This document shows, piece by piece, positions 16,642 to 25,555 of a stretch of DNA of 64,000 bases. The stretch spans positions 1-64,000 of the forward strand of contig DASPMP010000245.1 in assembly GCA_035626995.1 (NCBI GenBank). Reading direction: 5' to 3'. The position numbers were made by a program, and so were the translations under genes. Position 1 is the stretch's first letter, and each line of letters begins with the position of its first letter. Source of the stretch: DASPMP01 sp035626995. Its GTDB lineage: Bacteria > Gemmatimonadota > Gemmatimonadetes > Gemmatimonadales > Gemmatimonadaceae. The notes beneath the pieces are model-generated. The model saw nothing but the letters and a program-made list of their open reading frames with translations, ran no database searches and was not told the origin of the DNA.

Positions 16642-18132
16642 TCACCCCGGCGGCGCGCGATCGAACCACGGACGCGCGCGTTCCAGCTGGGCCGCCAGCC
16701 GGAACAGCAGGTCGTCCGCGCCCAGCCGAGCGGCAAAGTGCACACCGATCGGCAGACCCGCGTCATTCCAGTACAGTGGTACGGACATCGCCGGCTGGCC
16801 GGTCACGTTGAACACCGGCGTATATGGAATGAACGCGAGCGTCTTCTCCGCCAGCGGCTTCACCACATCGAGCGCGCCCAGGAGCCAGCCCGCGTGCAAC
16901 CGCGAGATGGTCTTCATCAGCGCGATCTCTCCCCTGCTCGGCTGCAGCTCACCAATCACTGGAGGGGGATCGGCCAGGGTGGGCGTCAGCACCACGTCGT
17001 AGCGCTCGAGGAAGCGGCCGACGGTACGCGCCGTCATCTGCATCGACCGCACGGCGCTGGCGTACGCGCTTGCGCTCGTCGCCTTCCCCACCAGTCCCAG
17101 TCCCCAGGTTGCCGCCTCGAAGTCCGCCATCCGCGGCTTGCGCCCAGCGAGCGCAGCGGTCATCTCGATGTCCGCCCGGGCCTCGGCAGCGACAACCGTC
17201 ACGAATGCCACAGCGAATGCATCGCCGTCGAATTCGGGCGCGGCTTCCGTCACGTCGTGCCCCAGCTCCACCAGCAGCTTCACGGCGTCGTCCAGCGCGC
17301 GACGACAGTCGTCGTGTACGTGATTGCCGAGCAGCGGCTTCGCGCTGTACGCGATCCGCAGACGACCGACATCAGCGCCGACTTCCTGCAGCAGCGGACG
17401 CTCTCGCCGTGGCGCGGCGTATGGGGCGCCGGGATCGGATCCACCGATGGCGTCGAGCATCGCCGCGCTGTCGCGCACCGAACGGGCGAGCACGTGCTCG
17501 ACCACGAAGCCACGCCAGAACTCACCGAATGTCGGTCCGGTAGGAGTGCTCCCGCGCGATGGCTTGAATCCGAACACGCCACAGCAGCTGGCCGGGATGC
17601 GAATGGATCCGCCGCCATCGCCACCTCCGGCGATCGGCACCATCCGCGATGCGACAGCAGCGGCCGATCCGCCGCTGGAGCCTCCGGGGGTTCGTTCATG
17701 GTCCCAGGGATTGCGGGCAACGCCGAGCGCCTCGGATTCGGTATACGGTACCAACCCGAACTCGGGCGTGTTCGTCTTGCCGAGGATCACGAGGCCGGCG
17801 TTGCGATACCGACGCACGATCTCGCTGTCCTGGCGCGCGGGAATGTCGCGGAGCAACCGGTTGCCCGCGCTGGTGGGAACGCCTTCGTACATCGCCAGCA
17901 GGTCCTTCAACAGGAATGGGACGCCGCCGAACGGCCCCTGTGGAGCAGCAGACGCGATGCTCGCGCGGGCGCGATCGTACATCTTGTTCACGACGGCGTT
18001 GAGCGACGGATTGCGCCGTTCGATTCGCGCGATCGCAGCCTCCGTCACTTCGCGGGCGCTCACCTTCCGCGTGCGGATCAGCTCCGCGAGGCCGAGGCCG
18101 TCGTATTGCTCGTATTCGGCGAATCCGTCCAT
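16642..18132 (-). CDS. Amidase signature family amidase
   Basis: A 496-aa amidase with the Ser-cisSer-Lys machinery. The catalytic Lys is in FLLKDLL (~68), the cis-Ser in TPGGSSGGSAA (~150), and the nucleophile Ser in GGGDGGGSIRIPA (~173), followed by GVFGFKPSRG. Length and order match glutamyl-tRNA amidotransferase A-like amidases. The lack of GatB/GatC neighbours and of GatA-specific sequence makes a stand-alone amide hydrolase more likely. The ATG at 18132 fits the family N-terminus; GTG at 18159 is possible. It is divergent from the MMPL exporter gene, 47 bp apart, so both promoters must share that short gap. Confidence 0.9.
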   Translation of the reverse strand: MDGFAEYEQYDGLGLAELIRTRKVSAREVTEAAIARIERRNPSLNAVVNKMYDRARASIASAAPQGPFGGVPFLLKDLLAMYEGVPTSAGNRLLRDIPARQDSEIVRRYRNAGLVILGKTNTPEFGLVPYTESEALGVARNPWDHERTPGGSSGGSAAAVASRMVPIAGGGDGGGSIRIPASCCGVFGFKPSRGSTPTGPTFGEFWRGFVVEHVLARSVRDSAAMLDAIGGSDPGAPYAAPRRERPLLQEVGADVGRLRIAYSAKPLLGNHVHDDCRRALDDAVKLLVELGHDVTEAAPEFDGDAFAVAFVTVVAAEARADIEMTAALAGRKPRMADFEAATWGLGLVGKATSASAYASAVRSMQMTARTVGRFLERYDVVLTPTLADPPPVIGELQPSRGEIALMKTISRLHAGWLLGALDVVKPLAEKTLAFIPYTPVFNVTGQPAMSVPLYWNDAGLPIGVHFAARLGADDLLFRLAAQLERARPWFDRAPPG

Positions 18133-18179
18133 GGTCCCCGGGTCGCGATGGATGCTCACGAAGTTAGCCCGTCCGCGAG

Positions 18180-20390
18180 ATGATGGCGCAGTCCATCGCC
18201 CGCTTTGTGGTGCGCCATCCACGCGCCGTCGTGGTGGCGTGGGCATTGGCGCTGGCAGCCGCGGTGCCCGGCGCGCTGCTGCTCACTGGCGTCGCCCAGG
18301 GCGGGAGCGAAGCCATTCGCGGCAGCGACTCGCGCGCCGTGATGGAGCGAATGGACGAGCGCTTCGGCACGGGAGCCGCGCACCTGGTTCCGGTGGTCGT
18401 AGCGAGTGACTCACTGAGCACCAGGGATCCGCGATTCCAGTCCGCGGTTGCCGCACTCGAAACCAGGCTGGCCGCCGATTCGTCGGTGCGCGGCGTGATG
18501 CACTTCTGGAACAGTGGAACGACAGAGCTCCTTGGCCGCGACGGAAAGTCCGCGCTGCTACTCGTGCAGCCCGCCGTCACCACGCTCGGCGACGCCGAAG
18601 CAGCCACCTCGAGGCTGCGTGGAATCCTGGACGGCGCTGCGCCGGGGATGCGCACGTACGTCACCGGCATGTCGGCGATGTTCTTCGACCTCAACCGCCA
18701 GTCGGCGGCGGACCTGCTGCGCGCGGAGATGGTCGGGATTCCCCTCACCCTCATCGTGCTCTTCCTGGTGTTCCGCACGCTGGCCGCGACGGGGGCGGCG
18801 ATCGCCGTCGCCGTGACCGCGGTGCTGGTGAGCAGTGCGGTGCTGTACCTGATGCACGGCGTCATCCCCGCGACCGTGCTCGCACAGAACGTGATCACCA
18901 TGATCGGGCTGGGCGCAGGTACCGACTACGCGCTGTTCGTCCTCATGCATCATCGCGACGAGCGCGCGCACGCCAGCGACGCGGATGCCGCCATCGTCGG
19001 TGCACTCTCGCGGGCGGGGCCGGCGGTGCTCGCGTCGGGACTCGCTGTCATCGGCGGGTTCGCGTCGCTGTTCCTCGTGAATGCGCGGTTCGTGCACAGC
19101 CTCGCGCTCGGCGGCATCGCAGTCGTCTGCGTCGCGCTGCTCGCGACACTCACGCTGCTGCCGGCGCTGATGCATTTCGCCGGCGCGCGACTGGTTCGCC
19201 GGCACTCCGGCGCCGCGGAACCATCCAGGATGGACAGTGCGTGGAGCCGCTGGTCCATGGCGGTGATGCGCCGCCCCCGCCTGTTCCTCGCGGTTGGTCT
19301 CGCGATCTCGGCGCTGTGCGCCTGGCCTGCGCTGGAATCGCGATCGTGGAGCTTTGGCGCACGCGACCTTCCCGCGCAGACGGAGTCGCGTCTTGGCTTC
19401 GAGATCCTGGAGCGTCAGTATGAACCCGGGTGGTCGGCGCCGACGGTGGTGCTGCTGGAGTCGGAGCGCGAGCACGGCGTCTGGCAGGCCGACGCGCAAC
19501 GGGCGATCCTCAGCCGAAGCGCGGCGCTACGCGCCGACCCCCGCGTCGCACAGGTGCTCGGCTTTCCGCGCGTGCTGGAAGCGCTGGGTCCTGCCTCGCC
19601 GACGGTCTCACGCACCGCCGACCTGCCCGCACCCGTCGCAACTGCCGCACGCTCGACCGTCACCGCTGATGGTCGCACTGCGATCATGCTGGTGGTGCTG
19701 CGGGAATCACCGGAGTCGCACGCGGCGCAGGACGTTGCGCTGGCGCTACGCGACACCGTGCGAGACGGTACGGGGATGGGTGGACTGGGCGCGACGGTGG
19801 GGGGCGGCAGCGCAATTCTCGCGGACTTCGACGCCGAGATGCTCCGCAGCTTGCGCAAGGTGATGCTTGCCGTGATCGCGGTGACCTTCGTGTTGCTGTT
19901 CGTGTTCCTGCGATCCATCACCGTGCCCATCAAGGCGATCGTCGCCAACCTGCTGTCGGTATTCGCGGCGTACGGATTTCTCGTGGTGGTGTTCCAGTAC
20001 GGCGTCGGCGCATCGCTACTCGGCATCACGCCTCCCGGCGGGCTCAATTCGTTCGTGGTGCTGATGTTGTTCACCATCCTGTTCGGGCTGTCGATGGACT
20101 ATGAGATCTTTCTCCTCAGCCAGATCCGGCACGAATACCTGCGCACTCGCGACACCACCGCATCCGTCGCCGCGGGGTTGTCCCATACGGCGGCCGTCAT
20201 CAGCGGCGCGGCGGCGGTGATGGTTTGCCTCTTCGGCTCATTCGGGTTCTTCGGCTTGACCGCGAGCCGGGAATTCGGCCTTGGCCTGGCCTTCGCCGTC
20301 GCCTTCGACGCGACCGTGGTTCGCCTGCTGCTCGTTCCCGTCACGATGCGCCTGATGGGGCGCTGGAACTGGTGGCCCGGCCTTCGATGA
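18180..20390 (+). CDS. MMPL/RND family exporter
   Basis: A 736-aa inner-membrane transporter of the MMPL type. It has one N-terminal membrane helix (HPRAVVVAWALALAAAVPGALLL), a periplasmic loop, five helices (~165-335) with the family motif GAGTDYALF, a further helix, a second loop and a final five-helix bundle (~560-725) with GLSMDYEIFLL. Such transporters export lipids or lipid-linked metabolites using the proton gradient. It opens the biosynthetic cluster; the ferritin-like gene starts 52 bp later. A small inverted repeat (TGTCGC/GCGACA, 20400-20421) lies in that gap. Its likely job is to export the cluster product. Confidence 0.9.
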   Translation: MMAQSIARFVVRHPRAVVVAWALALAAAVPGALLLTGVAQGGSEAIRGSDSRAVMERMDERFGTGAAHLVPVVVASDSLSTRDPRFQSAVAALETRLAADSSVRGVMHFWNSGTTELLGRDGKSALLLVQPAVTTLGDAEAATSRLRGILDGAAPGMRTYVTGMSAMFFDLNRQSAADLLRAEMVGIPLTLIVLFLVFRTLAATGAAIAVAVTAVLVSSAVLYLMHGVIPATVLAQNVITMIGLGAGTDYALFVLMHHRDERAHASDADAAIVGALSRAGPAVLASGLAVIGGFASLFLVNARFVHSLALGGIAVVCVALLATLTLLPALMHFAGARLVRRHSGAAEPSRMDSAWSRWSMAVMRRPRLFLAVGLAISALCAWPALESRSWSFGARDLPAQTESRLGFEILERQYEPGWSAPTVVLLESEREHGVWQADAQRAILSRSAALRADPRVAQVLGFPRVLEALGPASPTVSRTADLPAPVATAARSTVTADGRTAIMLVVLRESPESHAAQDVALALRDTVRDGTGMGGLGATVGGGSAILADFDAEMLRSLRKVMLAVIAVTFVLLFVFLRSITVPIKAIVANLLSVFAAYGFLVVVFQYGVGASLLGITPPGGLNSFVVLMLFTILFGLSMDYEIFLLSQIRHEYLRTRDTTASVAAGLSHTAAVISGAAAVMVCLFGSFGFFGLTASREFGLGLAFAVAFDATVVRLLLVPVTMRLMGRWNWWPGLR

Positions 20391-20442
20391 TCACTCACTT
20401 GTCGCAGCCTGTCACGCGACACAAACTTCGCCTTCCAACCCC

Positions 20443-21036
20443 ATGTCGACACTCGTCTCAGCCAACACTTCTGCTCGCATGCAGCCGACCGAACGCGATC
20501 TCTGGACCCTCAACTTCTACCGCAACAGCGAGCTGCACGGCGCGCTCCTGATGGGCCGGCTGGCGCGTACGCTGGGCGACAGCACGCTGCTCGGACATGC
20601 CACGCGGCACTGCGCGACTGAAGCCCATCACGCCGCGATGCTGACCGGCGCGATAGAGGCATTGAACGGCACGATCGATCCGCGCGTCCCCACCGTGCAG
20701 GAGCACTATTCGGCGCGGGGTGGCGTGCCGTCGTCCATCGTCGACGTGCTGGTCCTCTCCGAAGTGCTGGAGAAGCGCGTGCTCGCCACCTACCGCGCCC
20801 ACGTGGCGCGCAGCGACGTGCACCCGCAGATCAAGCAGACGCTCACCGAGATCCTGGCAGAGATGGAGGAGGAGGATCATGGCGAGGAGGGGAGCTGGAT
20901 AGAGGCGGCACTCGACCAGCATCCGAAGAGCGTCGTGGAAGCCGCGGAGAAAAAGTGGCGCGCCGTGGACGCGGCTGCCGTCAGCGAGCTGGCGACGATG
21001 GCGGACGCGAAGTTCGCGTCGGGCGGTGCCGCATGA
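20443..21036 (+). CDS. Ferritin-like diiron protein
   Basis: A 197-aa all-helical protein with a complete diiron ligand set spaced over four helices: Glu30, Glu60-x-x-His63, Glu107 or Glu110, and Glu143-x-x-His146 (in EMEEEDHG). This is the pattern of ferritin-like oxygenases and rubrerythrin-like proteins. No rubredoxin domain follows. In this setting it may oxidise a carrier-bound intermediate, or the iron may serve another step. Its last codons overlap the start of the acyl carrier gene (ATGA), so the two are translationally coupled. Confidence 0.75.
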   Translation: MSTLVSANTSARMQPTERDLWTLNFYRNSELHGALLMGRLARTLGDSTLLGHATRHCATEAHHAAMLTGAIEALNGTIDPRVPTVQEHYSARGGVPSSIVDVLVLSEVLEKRVLATYRAHVARSDVHPQIKQTLTEILAEMEEEDHGEEGSWIEAALDQHPKSVVEAAEKKWRAVDAAAVSELATMADAKFASGGAA

Positions 21037-21281
21037 GCACCCTCGATGCCACGGTCATGCGGCTCCTGAGCCGCAGCGCGATGATCAACGAAACCGTCGT
21101 GCGTCCCGACGCGGAGCTGGAAGCGCTGGGGATGGGATCGCTGGAGCAGATCGAGTGCGTGATGGCGCTCGAGGATGAGCTGCAGATCGAGCTCCCCGTT
21201 GCCGACCTGCGCAACCTGCGCACGGTGCAGGATGTCATCGACGCCGTGCGCCAGGCGAAACAGGCAGCCACGAGCGGGTGA
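21033..21281 (+). CDS. Acyl carrier protein
   Basis: An 82-aa stand-alone carrier protein. Ser36 in LGMGSLEQIE is the predicted phosphopantetheine site; the usual Asp before it is replaced by Gly (GMGS rather than LGLDS), which is uncommon. The helix II sequence (ECVMALEDELQIEL) and the final TVQDVIDAV are typical. It overlaps the ferritin-like gene upstream and the dehydrogenase gene downstream by four bases each. It probably presents an acyl or aminoacyl substrate to the dehydrogenase next door. Confidence 0.88.
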   Translation: MSTLDATVMRLLSRSAMINETVVRPDAELEALGMGSLEQIECVMALEDELQIELPVADLRNLRTVQDVIDAVRQAKQAATSG

Positions 21282-22408
21282 GCGCACCCTTCGACGCCGG
21301 CAACCAGGCGTTCCGCACCGAGATACGCCGGTTTGTCGCGAAGGAGATCACTCCGCGCGTTCCCGCCCTGGAGCGCGCGGGGAAGTATCCACGCAAAATG
21401 CTCGCGTCGTGCGGGCGTCGCGGCTATCTCGATCTCGATGCCCCGCGTGCCGCGATCTTCGCGGAGGAGCTGGTGGCGTGCGACTCCATGGGGGTCGCGC
21501 TGGGCGTCTTCGTGCAGGCGGGCCTCATCGCACCGCTGCTGGAGGAGTGGGGAACGCCGACGCAGAAGAAGGAACGACTGGACCGTATTCGCGCGGGGCG
21601 CATGGTTGGTGCGCTGGCCGTAACCGAGCCGCATGCGGGATCGGATATCGCTGGGCTGCAGGCCACGGCGGAGATCACGCGGACGCGCGCGACTGCGAAG
21701 CGCGCACAACTCCAGCTCAATGGCGAGAAGACGTACATCACCAGCGCCGCCGCCGCGGACTTCCTCATCGTCGCCGCGCGCGTCGTCGAGGACGACACGC
21801 CAGACAAGGACGTGAGCCTGGTGATCGTGCCCGCGGATTCTGCCGGGGTGCGCATCACGCCCCTGCAACCACTCGGCCTCGAGCTCACCGCGATGGGACG
21901 GGTGACATTACGCAACTGCCGTGTTCCGGTCGAAGCGATCGTCGGCGAGCGAGGCGGCGGATACGGATACATCCTGGCCGCGCTGGACCGTGAGCGACTC
22001 TTTGGTGGCATTGGCGCGATTGCGTGGGCGCAGCGGGCGATCGAGAAGACCACGGAGTTCCTGCGAGCACGCCGGGCGTTCGGCCGCGTGGTGAGCAAGC
22101 ACCAGGCAGTCCGGCACCAGCTGGCGGAGTGCGCGACCGCGCTCGCGGCGGCGCGGCAGCTGAATTATGCCGCGTACGTGCAGTGGGTGTCGGGCAAGCG
22201 GGCCACGAACGAGATCGCGATGGTGAAGCTCTTCAGTTATCGCGAAGCGCAGCGCGCGGTGGAGCTCTGCCTGCAGCTGCACGGAGGGTTGGGCTACATG
22301 GGCGACCAGTGGATCAGTCGCTGGTATCGCGACGCGCGCGCACTCACCATCGCCGCGGGCACACCGGAAGTGATGCGCGACCTCATCGCGGCGCATCTCA
22401 GGTTATGA
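21278..22408 (+). CDS. Acyl-CoA dehydrogenase family flavoprotein
   Basis: A 376-aa FAD-dependent dehydrogenase with the family signature ALAVTEPHAGSD (~112-123), the central beta domain and a C-terminal helical domain ending GYMGDQWISRWYRDARA and GTPEVMRDLIA. At the position of the medium-chain-type catalytic Glu (usually EGT) the sequence has AGT, so the base must come from elsewhere, as in isovaleryl-type enzymes. Similar proteins oxidise aminoacyl groups on carriers, for example prolyl-ACP in anatoxin biosynthesis. The GTG start overlaps the carrier protein stop (GTGA). It converges with a small minus-strand membrane protein gene. Confidence 0.9.
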   Translation: MSAPFDAGNQAFRTEIRRFVAKEITPRVPALERAGKYPRKMLASCGRRGYLDLDAPRAAIFAEELVACDSMGVALGVFVQAGLIAPLLEEWGTPTQKKERLDRIRAGRMVGALAVTEPHAGSDIAGLQATAEITRTRATAKRAQLQLNGEKTYITSAAAADFLIVAARVVEDDTPDKDVSLVIVPADSAGVRITPLQPLGLELTAMGRVTLRNCRVPVEAIVGERGGGYGYILAALDRERLFGGIGAIAWAQRAIEKTTEFLRARRAFGRVVSKHQAVRHQLAECATALAAARQLNYAAYVQWVSGKRATNEIAMVKLFSYREAQRAVELCLQLHGGLGYMGDQWISRWYRDARALTIAAGTPEVMRDLIAAHLRL

Positions 22409-22422
22409 TGCGCGCGCCAGCT

Positions 22423-22932
22423 TCACCCCATCCGGATGCGAACCGTGGGCAGCGCCCCGCGGTACTGCTTTCGCAGCAGCGTGCGGAACAGCTCCCCCTT
22501 GCGGTGTGGAGGTTTCTGCCGGAAGGACAACACGGTGAGCTTGCCGAACGGTGCGTACACGCTCACATGCAGGTCGCCACCCGGCACGGCCATGGCAAAG
22601 CCGCCGTTCGTGCGGCGGAACTGCGCGCAGACACGCCCGAAGCACACTTCGATGAGCGCGATCACCGCGGTGCGCGGCCCGCCGACCACGAACCACCAGG
22701 GAGCCATCGCAAGGCTGATGACGCCCGCGATGATTCCCGCGACGAGCATGCGTGGTGGAATGCCGCCGGTGCGCCACGCGAGAACCCCCCAGGCAACCGC
22801 GACATACAGGATGGTGAAGCGGAACACGGTCGCCCCGCGAACGAGAGTCGGTTCCTTTCGCACGGCGATGGTGACCGCGCTGACGGTCACTACGGCGAGG
22901 AATGCGAGAAGCCAGGCGGTACCCGGAGTCAT
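22423..22932 (-). CDS. Small membrane protein of unknown function
   Basis: A 169-aa protein. Three to four hydrophobic segments fill residues ~5-105, followed by a soluble tail of ~65 residues (VPGGDLHVSVYAPFGKLTVLSF, then a basic end). I do not recognise the family. It lies inside the biosynthetic cluster on the opposite strand, 39 bp after the SRPBCC gene, and is probably cotranscribed with it. Confidence 0.65.
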   Translation of the reverse strand: MTPGTAWLLAFLAVVTVSAVTIAVRKEPTLVRGATVFRFTILYVAVAWGVLAWRTGGIPPRMLVAGIIAGVISLAMAPWWFVVGGPRTAVIALIEVCFGRVCAQFRRTNGGFAMAVPGGDLHVSVYAPFGKLTVLSFRQKPPHRKGELFRTLLRKQYRGALPTVRIRMG

Positions 22933-22971
22933 GATCTGCGCACGCCCGGACGCGCGGGAGCAGCGCGGCGG

Positions 22972-23412
22972 CTACGTATCGAGAATCGCCTTCAGGTTTT
23001 CTACCGCGCTGGCGCCCTCGGACTCGTTCAGCTTCTCCACCACCGACGTCTGCATCTTCGAGAGGAGCGTCTTCGGCACCTCGTAGGTCACGTCGATGGT
23101 GACCTGCACGCCCCCTCCCTTCCCCCCGCCCTCGCAGCGGTAGTTGAAGGTGCTCTCGATGCCGCTGGTGGTCTTGAAGCTGTAGCGCTTCCCGGGCTCG
23201 AAGGCGACGGTCTCCGCGCGTCCGGTGAACTCCACCCCCGCCATCATGAAGGTCCAGTCCCACGTGGTGCCGGCCTTCTTCGGGTCTCCCGAGAGCTTGC
23301 TCACCGCCTTGAGGGGACCGAGGAACGCGGGGTGATTGTTCACGTCCGCGATGTACTCGATGATGCGCTCGGGCGCGTTGGAGATCGTGACGGACTTGAC
23401 GACGTGCGACAT
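22972..23412 (-). CDS. SRPBCC-fold protein (polyketide cyclase/CoxG-like)
   Basis: A 146-aa protein with the START/SRPBCC pattern: an N-terminal strand (VVKSVTISNAPERIIEYIADV), the NNHPAFLGPLKAVSKLSG segment, strands around TTWDWTF and YSFKTTSG, and a long C-terminal helix. Such proteins bind hydrophobic ligands and include aromatase/cyclases and the CoxG group. The ATG at 23412 fits the fold; the open frame upstream is non-coding. It is divergent from the KAS III gene (59 bp between starts), so it may share regulation with the cluster. Confidence 0.8.
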   Translation of the reverse strand: MSHVVKSVTISNAPERIIEYIADVNNHPAFLGPLKAVSKLSGDPKKAGTTWDWTFMMAGVEFTGRAETVAFEPGKRYSFKTTSGIESTFNYRCEGGGKGGGVQVTIDVTYEVPKTLLSKMQTSVVEKLNESEGASAVENLKAILDT

Positions 23413-23471
23413 GCGAAGGCCCCCATTCGTGGTTCCGAGGAGCAACTTTGTCGCACCGACGCCCCCCGTCA

Positions 23472-24461
23472 ATGGTGACGCCTGCTCCGTCGCCGGCCGT
23501 TGGAATCGCCGGGGCCGCCTATTACTTGCCGCCGGTCGCGAAGGACCTTCGCACGCTCGCCAAGGAAGGGCTGCTGACCGGAGACGTCGCGCCACTGGAA
23601 ACCTTCGGCTTTGCGCGCGCCCGCGTAGCCCAGGAGTCGCACGTCGAGATGGCCATCCACGCGTCGCGCGCGGTGCTCGAGGAGACGGACACAGACCCCG
23701 CGGATGTGCAGCTCGTCCTGTACGCCGGTGCACTGGCATCCAGCAGCGTCGCGCCATGCGCCCCACCGCCGAGGGGATCGCTCCTGCACCTGGGATCGGT
23801 TCCCGAGCTGTTCCGGTATCCCGCGTCCATCCTGCAGCAGGAGCTGGATCTCACGAGCGCGGTGGTGACCGGCGTGAACCAGCAGGCGTGCGCCTCGATC
23901 TTCTCCGCCATCCAGCTCGGACGGATGACCCTGGCGTCAGATCCCGACGTGCACACGGTGCTGTGCGTGGCGTCAGACCGGCTGCCGGATGGAGCGCCAA
24001 GAGACATCATCTTCAACCTCGTGTCTGACGGCGCGTGCGCGGTGCTGTTGCGACGCGATGCGCCACGCAACCGCATCCTGGCCGTGCACCAGGTGACCAA
24101 GGGAATGATGTACGGCGAGGTGGCGCTCGATGCCGAAGTGATCGCCGCCTACTTCCCCACCGCCGTGACGGTCATCCAGGACACGCTGCAGAAGGCGCAG
24201 CTCACCATGGACGACATCGCGTGGATCATCCCGCACAACGTGTCGCTGCGCAGCTGGGAGATCCTGCTGGGGATGCTCAAGGCGCCCGTCGCAAAGTTGT
24301 TCAGCGGCAACATTGCTCGCGTGGGACACACCATGGCCGCCGATAACATCATCAACCTGCGCGACGCGGACGACGCGGGATTGCTCAAGCCTGGCGACCG
24401 CCTGCTCCTGTTCACCTTCGGCTTCGGTCTCAACTGGAGCTGCATGATCCTGGAGCATTGA
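23472..24461 (+). CDS. 3-oxoacyl-ACP synthase III-like (FabH-type) condensing enzyme
   Basis: A 329-aa thiolase-fold enzyme. Cys140 in GVNQQACASIF is the acyl nucleophile and His255 in IIPHNVS the first base. Where FabH has the catalytic Asn (GNTSAA) this protein has GHTMAA, giving His286 and a Cys-His-His set like that of KAS I/II. The C-terminus (GDRLLLFTFGFGLNWSCMIL) is typical of the family. It should condense an acyl or aminoacyl thioester with a second unit. The ATG at 23472 is preferred over an earlier TTG. It starts the second coupled gene run of the cluster; the next start overlaps its stop by one base. Confidence 0.85.
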   Translation: MVTPAPSPAVGIAGAAYYLPPVAKDLRTLAKEGLLTGDVAPLETFGFARARVAQESHVEMAIHASRAVLEETDTDPADVQLVLYAGALASSSVAPCAPPPRGSLLHLGSVPELFRYPASILQQELDLTSAVVTGVNQQACASIFSAIQLGRMTLASDPDVHTVLCVASDRLPDGAPRDIIFNLVSDGACAVLLRRDAPRNRILAVHQVTKGMMYGEVALDAEVIAAYFPTAVTVIQDTLQKAQLTMDDIAWIIPHNVSLRSWEILLGMLKAPVAKLFSGNIARVGHTMAADNIINLRDADDAGLLKPGDRLLLFTFGFGLNWSCMILEH

Positions 24462-25555
24462 TGGCCATCCTCCTCACCGGCGGCACTGGCGCTCTGGGAC
24501 GCGAGCTCGTGCGCGTGTTGCGCGACGACGCGCAGGGCGAGCTGTTCATCCTCACCCGCGATCCGTCCTCGGCGGCGGGTGTCATCGCGCAGCCGGGCGT
24601 ACGCTTCATCCACGGCGATGTCACCCACGAAGGGTTCGCCCTCGCCGACAGCGATGCAGCCGTGCTGCGTGGGCAGGTGACGCAACTGGTGCATTGCGCC
24701 GCGGCGACGAGCTTCACGCTCCCACTGGAGACGGCGCGTGCGGTCAACGTGCACGGCACGCGCAACGTGCTCGCGTTCGCGCGCGATTGCCGCCGCGTGG
24801 CGTCCATCGCCTGCGCCAGCACCGTGTACGTCGCCGGCAGGCGCACCGGCATCATTCGCGAAAGCGACACGAGCTCGGACGGCTGGGTAAACACCTACGA
24901 ACAGTCCAAGCACGAGATGGAAGTGGTGGTGCGCGACGCGATGACGACGCTCCCCGTCTCGCTCTACCGGTTCAGCACGATCATCGGGCATTCGCAGACC
25001 GGCGAGGTCACCGGCTTCAACGCCATCCATCATGCCCTGCGATTGTTCTATCATGGGCTCGCGCCGATGATCCCGGGCGATCTGGCGACGCGCATCGACC
25101 TGGTCCCGGTAGACTTCGCGGCGCGGGCGCTGCACCACCTGGTCATCCACGGCTTCGAGGGCGGTCGCACATATCACCTCAGTGCCGGCACCGAGCGCTC
25201 GTGCACGCTCGATGAGCTGCTCGCCGACACTGTGAGTGTTTTCGAACAGTCGCGCCCCGCATGGCGCAAGCGCCGCATCGAGCGTCCCGCGGTGGTGGAC
25301 GTGGACACCTACGCGCTTTTCACTCGTTCGGTGGAGGAGAGTGGCAATGTGGTGCTGCAGCGCGCCACGCAGGCGGTGCAGGCATTTGCCTGGCAGATGG
25401 CGTATCCCAAGACGTTCGACACTACAGGGGCGGACGCGGCGCTGGCGGATACGGGCATCGTCGCGCCGCATGTGAACACCTACTATGGAAAGGTGGTGCG
25501 GCATTGCGTCGAGACCAGCTGGGGACGCGGTGCCTCCGACGGAGCGGCCGCATGA
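24461..25555 (+). CDS. NAD(P)-dependent reductase, extended SDR/thioester reductase-like
   Basis: A 364-aa Rossmann-fold protein. GGTGALG (residues 7-13) binds the dinucleotide. A Tyr146-x-x-x-Lys150 pair in YEQSKHE gives the catalytic dyad. The sequence GDVTHEGFALAD and VHCAAATSFTLPLE is characteristic of the NAD_binding_4 group, which includes fatty acyl reductases and the reductive release domains of NRPS/PKS systems. It may reduce a keto group or release a carrier-bound chain. ATG 24461 forms TGATG with the previous stop. Confidence 0.85.
   Translation: MAILLTGGTGALGRELVRVLRDDAQGELFILTRDPSSAAGVIAQPGVRFIHGDVTHEGFALADSDAAVLRGQVTQLVHCAAATSFTLPLETARAVNVHGTRNVLAFARDCRRVASIACASTVYVAGRRTGIIRESDTSSDGWVNTYEQSKHEMEVVVRDAMTTLPVSLYRFSTIIGHSQTGEVTGFNAIHHALRLFYHGLAPMIPGDLATRIDLVPVDFAARALHHLVIHGFEGGRTYHLSAGTERSCTLDELLADTVSVFEQSRPAWRKRRIERPAVVDVDTYALFTRSVEESGNVVLQRATQAVQAFAWQMAYPKTFDTTGADAALADTGIVAPHVNTYYGKVVRHCVETSWGRGASDGAAA

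Noticed and set aside
18180..20390. MMPL protein as an aryl polyene or ladderane cluster exporter
   Set aside because: Aryl polyene clusters carry KS/CLF pairs, AMP ligases and thioesterases, which are absent; only the exporter type is shared.
22024..23478. 484-codon plus-strand ORF across the dehydrogenase end and the SRPBCC gene
   Set aside because: It runs antisense or out of frame to three genes with clear family motifs.
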